This document shows positions 28,001 through 40,000 of a stretch of DNA of 64,000 bases, piece by piece. The notes under the pieces are model-generated. The model worked only from the letters and a program-made list of their open reading frames with translations. It had not been told where the DNA came from and made no database searches. The DNA comes from Pieris napi (lineage: Eukaryota; Arthropoda; Insecta; Lepidoptera; Pieridae), in NCBI RefSeq assembly GCF_905475465.1, contig NC_062246.1, positions 6,536,001-6,600,000 on the forward strand, in the 5' to 3' direction. The first letter of the stretch is position 1. Each line of letters opens with the position of its first letter. The position numbers and the translations under genes were made by a program.

Positions 28001-31000
28001 GTGCATGCCGTTGAGATCAATAAGTAATCTCACCGAGACACCGGATGCGGTCTAGCGGACACAAGTTCAATTATTATTGAATTTCCTATGCCCGGCTGGG
28101 AGGAGGCAAAAACAGGGCGTAATTCCTTTAAAATTATGGATTTATCACGTATGTGCTTAATACTTTGTTTATTAGAGCCGCGTTTCCGTAAATATGCGCT
28201 TTTTCTTTAAATGAGAATAACAAAACAATTATCTTTTAAAAAAACTTAATATTGATGTTAGACGAATAAAATTTATTGTTTATCAGAATGCCAAATCATA
28301 AAATGACTGCTTCACGACTGATTTCAGAGCGACCGCCGATGCGAAAACCGCTGTGTTAGTTCGAAAAGTGAGTTACAGAATCGCAGGGCAGCTCTGTGGA
28401 ACAGTCTACTCCTCAGCATAATGCTGAGCCAGGGGCAATTACAGCCACAGCACACACGCATTACTCACTTGAGACGAACCGAAAGAGAAAAAGAAAAAAG
28501 ACATGTTTTTGTGTGTTTCTTTGATTATTGTTATTCTGTGTGTTTATGTGTGTGTTTTTGTTAGTAATAATGTTATTTCTATGTGTTAAGTGTCAAAGAG
28601 CAAATCGCACTTCCATATAATGTGAAAAAATAGAACAAATTTGCTAACAAAACTTTTTGTAAGAAGTCCGTTCAAATAGCATTTAAGTTGTAAATTGATT
28701 TTAACTTCCAAAAGCCATGACACTAATTCCGTGCTTCGTTTGTTTCTATAATTAATTGGTAAAACTTCTTCAATAATAATTATACCAGTCCTTGTTGTTC
28801 TTGCGCTTTACAAATTAAAAGGGTTTTCGGGTCGTCTGTCATTGTCAAAGTTTTTTAATGAGATTGAAAGAAACGAATGTTTTTAAGATTGAAATATGTA
28901 TAATAGTTTTAGTGGTGTGTCATAAAATCGTATCCCGACTTACTTTTTGACTTGTTGTAGCGACGGACTACATATTTTGCTTAACAAATGGCTTACTTCC
29001 CAGAGACGTAAGCATGACTTATCACGTTATATAATTAAAATAATATAGGTAAAGACACTCTTGGCAGTGTTGGCCTAGTGGCTTCAGCGTGCGACTCTCA
29101 TACCTGAGGTCGTAGGTTCTATCCCCGGCTGTGCACCAATGGACTTTCTTTCTATGAGCGCATTTAACATTTGCTCGAACGGTGAAGGAAAACATCGTGA
29201 GGAAACCGACATGTCTTAGACCCAAAAAGTCGACTGCGTGTGTCAGGCACTGGAGGCTAATCACCTACTTGCCTATTACATTGACAAATGATCATAAAAC
29301 AGATACAGAAATCTGAGGCCCATACCTTAAAAAGGTTGTAGCGCCAATGTTTTTTTTTAAAGACTTGGGCCGTGGGGTGCACAAGCGCTAATTAAAGATT
29401 TAAGTTGGCGCCTGGTAGATAGTACCAGTGACCACAGAGCTGGTGCTTTCCTCAACTAATAAGTATCGCAATACAGCGAGGAAATGCTGCCAGCGTTAAA
29501 GGGACCAAACTTTTTAATTATTTTTATTATTACTATGTATTTTAAGTATATTTGATTGTTATGTTTAGGTTTTAATAAAAAAAATTTAGTAGCCATATAA
29601 GCTGTCCCTTTGGCCTGAAAAATGCTCTCAACCATTTCTACTTTATCAAGAGATCATTGGTCGTCTAAATATGATAGATCAAAACTATGCCACCAGCCAT
29701 CCATCTATACATATATAAATGTCCATAAACGTTTTGACGTAACCTCGGTGGCACTATTTCCTAAACGTGATAAGCAAATAGGAGCAAAAGACAAGTTTAT
29801 TTATTTATTTTATTTAAGTTGTTTTTAAATACGCTGCGTTTAAATAACGACTAGTAGAGTTCATGTGAAATAATGTCAGACGTACTCAATAGATCGAAAG
29901 AATAGGCTTTACCAGTTGTTGACTCATTTAGTTAAGACACTGAACACGCAATACGCTTACACACTCTATTGAACAAATTATAGAGCTGGTACTGTGTTTT
30001 GTCATGGCACTTTAGATATTAAATCTTTTTACTTGAAGATTCTGAAATATAACGTGCAAAGAACTATATCAACAAAATATCTATACTTATGAATATTTCG
30101 AATTCTTTTAGCATCTCGGACAGGTACATGATAATACATGTGGACAATACGAAACTGAAGAAAATCGAAAATAAAAACTAATAAACTGTAAACCGAAGCT
30201 ATATATAATCTTAATATATATAAATTACGTGTCACGTTGTTTGTCCGCTATGGACTCCTAAACTACCGAACCGATATCAATCAAATTTGCACACCGTGTG
30301 TAGTTTGATCCAACTTAAAAGATAGGATAGCTTACATCTTAATTTATACGCAATATTATTTTATTGCAAAATATTTGTTTATTATTTAACAGTCACAATT
30401 CTAACAGATGGCGCTGTGTTGAAAGTACCAACGTTTCACATAAGCTACAATTTAATGGCATAACCACCAAAAAAAGCATGGTGGTCCCCATGACTGGTGT
30501 TCTCCTACCGTTTCCCTTGAATAGTTTGCTACTATGTAATATAACAAAAACCTTAGCCACAGCAACGCTTGGCCAAGTCTGCTAGTATATATATAAATAT
30601 ATCAACAGATATTTATAAAATGTGGCCAAATTAAGCACGTGACTGCCCGTCACGGTGGTTGCCTGGTCCATTGGTAGAATTAATTTCTCTATGATATTAT
30701 GTAAAGCAAATTAAGATATCAGATTACAAATATGATACGTTGAACACATGGCGCGCTCATTCGGTTGGACACAAATCGACAATTCGGTCGTAGCAAAATC
30801 GACACGACTATTCTATTAATAAAGAATAAAAAGTCTAAACACTTTTGAAAGTTTTTACCATATTTCGATCACCTTACTTGTAATTAATGAAATAACACAA
30901 TCATAGCAACATATTATATCTGTGATGTTTATGTAGCACCAACCCAATACAAAATATTATTACGCGCATAAAACCACGGAGAATAGATCTAGATTTTATT

Positions 31001-34000
31001 CTGTGAATTTGCGTAAATACAGAAGACATATAACTTTATGAAAGGCGAAGATTATTTGCCATTTAATAATTATTTTAGCAAAGAAAATTAACAAGAAGCC
31101 CCATGAATAGACAAATCGATTTCAAAAATTCTTCCAAAATTAATTTTCTTCCCACGCAGACGTAACATAATTTGCGTATTTTAACAATATCCCATACATT
31201 CATAAATTCTAATTTAGCGTACTTGTAGATCAAGTTACCACGATCTCATTGTATGTTACTCCCAAGACATTGCAGCCCCGCGTATACAAAATTAATTAGA
31301 CATAGGGTCTTGTAATATTTATTTCCGCTACTGAGATTTTATTATGCTTTATTGCTATGAATAGGGATTTGATTAGCGTATGTAATCTTGGCTACAAGTT
31401 CGTAATTACAGAAGTTGTAATTACAAGGTAAGGTACATTGTGAGTACTCGACTGATGCCTGGTTAAATTAAACTTAATCTTAATTATTATTCTAGTTAAA
31501 ATAGAGTTAATGTTAAATAATATATGCGTTGATTTGATTTTCGTACCATTCATTCATAGTTAAGTCAAGTTTGTAATATGTCTTTGTTACACTAATGTTA
31601 TTTTAAATATAATTTTGTTTTCCTCATAGGCTAGGCCCCTAGACTGATGTTCAAGCTTAAAAGACCGGAGTTTTATATCCGGCAAAAATCACTACAAAAG
31701 TGATGTGATCTAAATGAAAAGCGATTTATAGATAAGATAATGTTTAAAAACCATTATTCGTATAAGGTAGTCCATTTGTGTTCAGAGGTTAAACAGGGTA
31801 TTCTACTTAGCTGTGAATTGTGTAATGCGAGATTCATTCGGATCCGTTTTCTTGCCGCCCCTAACACGGCTTGATTTTTAATTCAACAAGTGGTCGGTAG
31901 TTATTTACTGCCCATTTTAAATCGCAAAGAATTTTACGTTCTTCTATATATTTTTTTAGAATTAGGTCACAATTATCTGTTAAAAACGAAAAGCAACAAA
32001 AACAGTTCGAAATTCAAATGAGACTATCATTATTTGAAAAACGAACAATTATTGATTCAGCTGTTGCCATAATATAAAAAAAAAAAAAAAAAAATTATTG
32101 ATTCAAAAGTTTTCTAAAGAGGTTTTAAGGACAAGCGTGTATCAACAATTCAAATAAAGAACGAATTCGAATAAACACTTTTCATCTATATAATAGTGAT
32201 GCATTGTCAATTGTCATATTACCGAATAATCTATGTATAATACACTAAATTTAGGCATTAGGGCTCTGACCAGTCGGTTAAATCTAATCATTTGCATTAG
32301 TGATGCGCCACCGAAGCTCATACTGCGCTTCATTTCACGAGAACATCCGACATTGATCCGATTTGTGCGTTTGTTGCTTTCCTTTTATTGAAATTTTCTT
32401 TTAGCAGGAAATTGGACGATGGATTTCGCTCGAACGAGATGCTCATAATGGTTACGGTAAAATGCAATTAGAATCTGTGGTTTCCTAAATTTAAGTTAGA
32501 AGGCTTGTAAAATATAACTATCAGTCTTATATTTGATGTGAATAATTTTAATGTTTGCTCATAGAGCAAGATCCCAGGGCCGCCAGACGTCACGTATTTT
32601 CTGACGGATGAAATGTGGACGATTGGGTAGTGTTAGTATGTACTATGATCGTATGCCTACCTGCTAGCTTGGTCAAACGGCCAATTTCCAGGTATCAGGT
32701 AATCAAGGTACACAAAAACATTACTTACTTCACGTAAATTCTCATGGCTGATTTTTATATATGTTTTCGAGTGTATAGTTAAAAATAAATTGTCAATACT
32801 CCCAGACACTTTCCGTCGGCCATATTGCTTAACAGACGCTTTAAGGGTCTCAAAATAATTAGTCAACTTCACGTAAATTCTGACGCTCCATTTTTATATA
32901 TGTTCATCCGACAACTATTTTAAAAGCTTTGACAAGAAGACAGACCGATCCAAGGGGCCAATCATCCCCTAAACTAAATTTTAATATATCTATGAGTGAG
33001 AGAGCATTATCTACGCGCATGAGACTGAGTGAGACCGACTGCGCTGTTAAAGCCATGAAAATTACTTGAACAGATATTTTATAATTTTTAGAACTTTTGT
33101 TGACAAGTAAATTATAGCAACAAAAATAAGAAAAAAATTGACACATAATAAATAATACTAAAGTTAGCCGAGATTTTTTTTTTTTTCAATTTATTAATTA
33201 GAACTAAAAAATATTTTTTAAAAATACCACTTATATTTAAATAGCAGCAATTTTTTTAATTAATTATTTATTGGAAATTTGGAAACAAAGTGGAAAAATA
33301 TTAATTCTTCAATATTTCTTAACAGTGGCTTTTAATCTTCATTATCATCATCATCAAATATCAATCTTGAAATTGAATATCTAAATCGTGATCGTCATCA
33401 TCAGCATTATCCTTATTTTCTTCCTCTGTAAAAAACAAGTTAAACAATGAAGGTCTGAAAAAACTAAAAAGATACAAATAATATGAGAAACGAAAATAAT
33501 TTACCTGTTTGTTCTTCCAGCGACACACTGACAAAACCCGGTAATTGATCTCCATCGAACCAATGAAAATCATATTTACCATCTTGTAGTGTCCAGCCAT
33601 TGTTTTCGGGGTTGAAAATATTTATCATCTTCATACTTGCATTGTTCCAAAGCTAGCCCGTCGAAACTGTTGTCAAAGCTCACTTTTACAAGGTGGTAAG
33701 TTACTGGCATCGAAGTTTCTTAAATTCTTTCAATTGAATTCTTCATTTATATCAGATACCATGTATGTAAATGATAAACAACTGTAGTCTGGCAGCATCT
33801 ACATCAATTATTCCAGGAAAATTGTAAACATCACAGATAAATTTTTGTATTATGTTGAATACACGTTCTTCTTCATCTACATCACCAACAAAATCCAACG
33901 TACCAAAACGGTGAAATGCTTTGTTGGTACTCTTCATTTTTCTTCAAAATATTAAACGGCTTTTGCTTGCCCTTTTTGAATAATAATAATTTTTCAAGTA

Positions 34001-37000
34001 ATTTTCATGGCTTTAACAGCGCAGTCGGTCTCACTCAGTCTCATGCGCGTAGATAATGCTCTCTCACTCATAGAGATATTAAAATTTAGTTTAGGGGATG
34101 ATTGGCCCCTTGGATCGGTCTGTCTTCTTGTCAAAGCTTTTAAAATAGTTGTCGGATGAACATATATAAAAATGGAGCGTCAGAATTTACGTGAAGTTGA
34201 CTAATTATTTTGAGACCCTTAAAGCGTCTGTTAAGCAATATGGCCGACGGAAAGTGTCTGGGAGTATTGACAATTTATTTTTAACTATACACTCGAAAAC
34301 ATATATAAAAATCAGCCATGAGAATTTACGTGAAGTAAGTAATGTTTTTGTGTACCTTGATTACCTGATACCTGGAAATTGGCCGTTTGACCAAGCTAGC
34401 AGGTAGGCATACGATCATAGTACATACTTACACTACCCAATCGTCCACATTTCATCCGTCAGAAAATACGTGATGTCTGGCGGCCCTGGGATCTTGGACC
34501 ATCATGTATTTATTTATGTGTACGTACCAAATTTATTTATAAATAATTACAGACTACAATTTTGAAATAATTTGGTCTTAAATCTATATTATTCAACTCA
34601 CTGGAATCTAGTAAAACTAACAAACACTCGTATGGTCCGTCTAAGACAGATCTATCTCTTTCTAACATTACATGAAAACTTTGTGACAGAAAGCGACGAA
34701 AGATAAGCATGTATTCTACTGATATAGATTTTAATGAAAGGCGTATCTACATTAATATGTATGATTGTTATTAAGAAAATATGATAAGAAAGCAATATAA
34801 ATTTAAAAGCAACAATCGTGTTAAACCGACAAAAGGAGAAACCGCTAATGCAACGTTCAGGCGCAAATATTTACCAGACTTTTGCAAATTCACCTCAACA
34901 AGTTATGCCACAAAAAAGTTAACGATTTAATTACTTTATTTATTGCAACGCTCAACAAGTCTTAATATTTTTATTTAATAAACAATATCGCAATTTTATT
35001 TTTGCCTAAACTTTCATGGTCATTGTCGCGATATCATAATCGGTATACGACAAACAAAATCCATAAAATGTTTTCGTTTTATTTATTACTTAGGTTTTTA
35101 TTCCGAAAAAGCGTAAAAAGTCTCTATGGGGTTAGAATAGCTAAATGTTCTATATGTTGGTATGTAGCTACTGAAAAGGTAGGCTAAGTAAGTATTATAT
35201 ATTGTAACTGCACCGTTTTACTGTAAAGTGCTGTCTATTTTCATCATATTGTAAAAATAATTTGACAGAAAGAGACGAAAAATTACTTTACATAAAACAG
35301 CTACTAACGATTTAATATCGACAGTAATATTTTACAAATAAGGTCGCTTGTCTTGATACAACAAAGCTTCATAATAATATTCACACGCAGACGAAGCATA
35401 AGGCCACAGATAAATCAGCACAACCATAAATCATAGAGGACACAGTGTCAACGATATTTATTTTGCCAAAAGTACAAAAGAGGTTATCATCTATAATTGG
35501 ATTCTGTACACGGCGCTCGTCCGAAATTCACCGCACGAACATGGCGCGGTCAGGATTTAGCAAGTATCCGAAATATTTTTTGATATCTCCTCACGAGTTT
35601 GAGGAATCGTTGGTATTTTTGTAAACGATTTACAGATCCCAAATTTTGGGTATTAGGGTTATTTATTTGATAGATTACAACGGATTTGGGGCAGGTTCTT
35701 TTTTGTTTCAAGCACTCAGCATCTACAAAGTCAAAACAATTACTATATCACCTAGGATCAAACTCAGGGTTCAATGGAATAAAAGATAGACCACTGAAGC
35801 CACCAGCTGGAGGGGACCTCCAGGTAAAAGAAATGTGGGATGACCACAAAAGCGATGGGCCCTAGTTTAGGCTTCTGGGGAGAATTGAATGAAAGAAGTT
35901 TACAACAGATCCAACTGGAAAGTTCTAGAGGAGGCCTTTAATAGGGGTCCATACTTCAGAACACAATGAAACGGAAATAACAATAACTAAAGTAGACTAA
36001 GAATATAATAACAAAACTAGCATCCATTTGATGATATGTAATTTTTTTAACAGTATGGAATTAAAGTGGCTTTATTATTATTATTTGTTCAATGGGCCCA
36101 GAAGTTAATATTTTGATTTCTCTAGGTGTTGGAACGTTGGCACAATACGAGGTTGTTTTAGTGGGTATTGCCCACCCAGGTATCTGACTAGGAGAGATTC
36201 ATCGATATCAAATTGTAGTGTTTTAAATATAACTTTCAGTTATACAGACCAGTATTTAACTTCGCATTAAAGTTCAAAATCATAGCCGAAACTAATAGAA
36301 ATGAACTAATCCTGGGGCATTGTTTTTGCAATTGTTCATTTGATGCAGTGGGCTGTGCAAATGAAGATAAAATTTGACCAAATTCAATTTGGTTGAATCC
36401 AATCTAATAATAGTCAGTGATTGAATTTATCTATGGGGCTTACTTTTGTTTAGCTTACCCATTCAAATAGTGTTCTATAGTTATTCAAATTGAAAGTTAT
36501 TTCGTTAAACAGTGTATTTATTTATTTGCTCAACGGCATTCCTACAGCTACTTACTAAACAATATTCAAACAATTACACTGTACACAAAAGCCAAAAACG
36601 GAATACACATTTAAACAAAAAGAAAACAAAGAATATATGTATTTATAATAAATTCTAAGTTCTAAGATTCATTGTTCATTATAATATATACTTAATACAA
36701 AGGAAGAATTTTTAAATGATTTAAGTTTTTTAAATTATTTTTTAAACATCTTTTAGTTACATTAAATATATTTGCTGGTAATTTGTGTTATAATCTGAAG
36801 GTATACGATACATGACTGAGTTACGTAAATAGTTTGTATTAGACCGATGAATTTTAAATAGTTGGGTTTGCCTTGTATTGTAAGAAGAAGGGGTGTGAAA
36901 TAGTAAAAGCGACAATAAGTCAGGACAATCAATTAAACCGTTGCAAATAGCGTGTAAAAACATTAGGTCGTATTGTTTACTATCACTTAGTAATCCCTAT

Positions 37001-40000
37001 TCTTTAATTTCTAAAAAAATATCTTATTACTCAAATCTCAGTTGGATTATTAACCAGTATTAACTTTAACATGTGAGGAAGAGCATGATGGCTGCAGGTG
37101 CTTAAAACATTTTGTAAAAAACCTTGGTGATTTAAAAGAATGCCGGAGAGTTTATGGCCAGTTCTCGTCCGTTCTACGCCCTTGATTTGAGAACTGGCAG
37201 TAAATTTAGAAGCATATTTTTTTTACTGAAGTTCACAAGCGTACATTAAGTTACCTAGATGAATGAATGATATTGAATTTAACCTCTCATTGACTGATTA
37301 AAGAAAGCTCTAAGTTTGGTTAGATATGGTAAATTTAAATGAAGTATTTCTTCAAGCAGACGGCTCATTGGTCTAGTGGTTAGTACCCCTGACTGCGAAT
37401 CCATGGGTCCCGGGTTCGATCCCCGGCTGAGACAAACATCGATGTGATGAGCATTTATTTGGTGTTGTGCTTAGGTCTTGGGTGTTTAAATATGTATTTA
37501 TATGTCTATCTATCTATAATATGTATGTATATCCGTTGGCTACTACCCATAACACAAGCTTCACCAGCTTAGCATGGGACTAGGTCAATTGGTGTGAATT
37601 GTCCAATCATATTATTATTTTATATTTAACGTGATAGCGTACGTTGAATAATGTTATAAATTAACTTAAATTAAATAAGCCAAAGATACCAACTTATTAA
37701 AAAATATATTCCTTAATAATAAACCATAGTGGATGCCATACAATGACACAATTATTTCTTGATATATCTTCAATAGTACATCAATAACCCTCCATTCCTA
37801 ACATTATGCTCGCATAATTGGCGTTACATTTCCCCAACCCTTTCAAGACAGTAATGTTGCCTACATGTTATTTAATTACGGATTCTCAAGTACAATGAGA
37901 ATACTCCACTCCTATTAAATATAGAATCATAAGGAAAATTTAATCAAAATTACAGTCTCGCGAATGATATATGAAAATTTAACGTTAATTTATATTTGAT
38001 AATCATTTTTAATGTGTTAATTTCATGTTATACTCATAAGGCTCAGTGTATACATGGTTTGTTTTTAATGCGGTTTTTTTTTGGTAAAATTTGTTTTGAA
38101 AGTATAACAGTTTTGAATATCGAATAGTAGAGCTTTATTAGGATAGAGAAATACTTGATAAATAAGTGTTCTTTTTTCAAAAATTCCGATGAAGTGTCGA
38201 AAGATGGAGAAGTGACAGCCTTAAAAATATATCTAAAATTTGTCTGGGCATTTATTCAAAAATAGAGGCAACTACACAAGTTTTGCCGAAATTCGAAAAT
38301 AGAACTCCGAATGAACTATTCATGGGAGATGCGGATTTTCGTAGCCCTACAATCTCAAAGTACTGACCTATGACATCCTGGTCCCTTGTCCCGTAAGATT
38401 CTGTAACCCTTGTAAGTCATCCCTTACAGGGAAGGTCTGTCTCAATTATAAGCGAATAAATCAAAATGATCGAGTTATTTCGTATAATTAAGATATATCT
38501 ACTATGAATTTGGTTAGCAAAACTAATTACACTGTATAGTTGTGTTCCAAATTTAAATTTAAAAGTTCCTTTACGCTTAGGATCACTGGCCTAAAGCTCG
38601 TTATGACCTGTATATATAAAACAACTAGCAGACTCGGCCATGCGTTGCTGTGGCTAAGGTTTTTGTTATGCTACATAGTAGTAATCTACATGCTGTTTTG
38701 GTGGTTATGCCATTAAATTGTAGCTTATTTGAAACGTTGGTACTTTCAACACAGCGCCATCTGTTAGAATTGTGACTATCAAATAATAAACAAATATTTT
38801 GCAATAAAATAATATTGCCGGTATAAATTAAGTAAGCTATCCTATGTTTTAAGTTGGATCAAACTACACACGGTGTGCAAATTTGATTTGATATCGGTTC
38901 GGTAGTTTAGGAGTCCATAGCGGACAAACAACGTGACACGTAATTTATATATATTAAGATTATCAACAATATAGACGTAGATATATGGCCCATGCCTCAT
39001 TTGAAGTATTTGACACCTATTGTGTTATATTTGTATATTTATGTATACAATATAGCAAGTACCCAATTTAGTTAAATGATTAGATACATACATTAAACCT
39101 ATTCCAATTTCATGGCAGCCCTGATTGATTGTTGGGCCGAGTATAACGCGGGATAAACTTATGTTACAACTACCCAATAACAATCCTATTTTCCCTTATT
39201 TAAATTAAAATATATATTGTAAAACGTATTTATCAGCATCTATACATCATATGGAATAAGTGAAAAACATATAATGTTGGCTATCTAAATTATTAGGGTG
39301 ACGTTTTATATTTCCACAGAAAATAAATATTAAACGCAATTGTACCTAAGAATTTTAATTATGACAAGCTATGTTACCTGGCATATTCTGTATAAACAGC
39401 AGTTCCTCTTAAAAGCTTCTAAAAATGTTTAAAGAACTTTATTTTCTCATTACATAAAAATGTATTTTTATTACTAAACTGAATATAACAAATATACGAA
39501 CGAGATACGCGTCGCCATCAGCTATCCCAATTTTAATCTATTAGGCTCATTCTAATATGTATAGTAAATGCCCTTTTGAATTGATTAAACACTTCTTTAA
39601 ATAATTTGTGCGCGGCTTCGGGAAGATAAGCAAACTCGCTCGTCGAGTATTACGAGTTTCCGATTGTGTGTTGTGTATCCGATTTTTTTAAATGACAAGC
39701 CACTATGGAGAGAGCCATTCCATTTTTTTTAAATTAAGATACAGGTGCTATAAACATGTTATAGTTGTTTGATCGTCATAATTTTGGTTTCTTGATAGAT
39801 TTTATTAGTAGGTGTTCAAAAATTGTATCTAAATAGTGCTTTTATTTTGTAGCGTTTGTGTCTTAGAAATTTTGTTTTTGCATGTCTGTCAAAAGTAATA
39901 ATCTTCTATTCAATTAAAGCGATTCAAAACATATGCAATTGTTTGTTGATTGAGTTAAAATTTCACGGGCACAATGCAGTTGAAAGCTTTTGTGTAAAGG

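Larger units (their letters stand above)
32567..34496. mobile_element. DNA transposon with 504-bp terminal inverted repeats (1,930 bp)
   Basis: 32567-33070 is repeated inverted at 33993-34496, equal in length and nearly identical (for example acgtc versus acatc near the tips, gtgttag versus gtgtaag). Termini read caagatcccagggccgccag. No convincing target-site duplication is seen. The same 71-codon frame appears on opposite strands in the two arms because of the repeat and is not a gene. The 922-bp core carries remnants of a minus-strand spliced gene. It lies inside the largest dac intron. Confidence 0.9.

Noticed and set aside
29022..29264. 80-codon minus-strand frame, repeated at plus 57571-57795
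   Set aside because: Both are antisense readings of SINE-1; similarity comes from the repeat.
32657..34406. Identical 71-codon frames on minus 32657-32872 and plus 34191-34406
   Set aside because: They are the same sequence in the two arms of the 504-bp inverted repeat, start within the repeat and have no domain; repeated by structure, not by gene duplication.
37377..37433. tRNA gene suggested by A- and B-box motifs (also at 42223, 54505 and in SINE-1 heads)
   Set aside because: No closed acceptor stem or plausible anticodon arm, and the same downstream body follows each copy; they are SINE heads.
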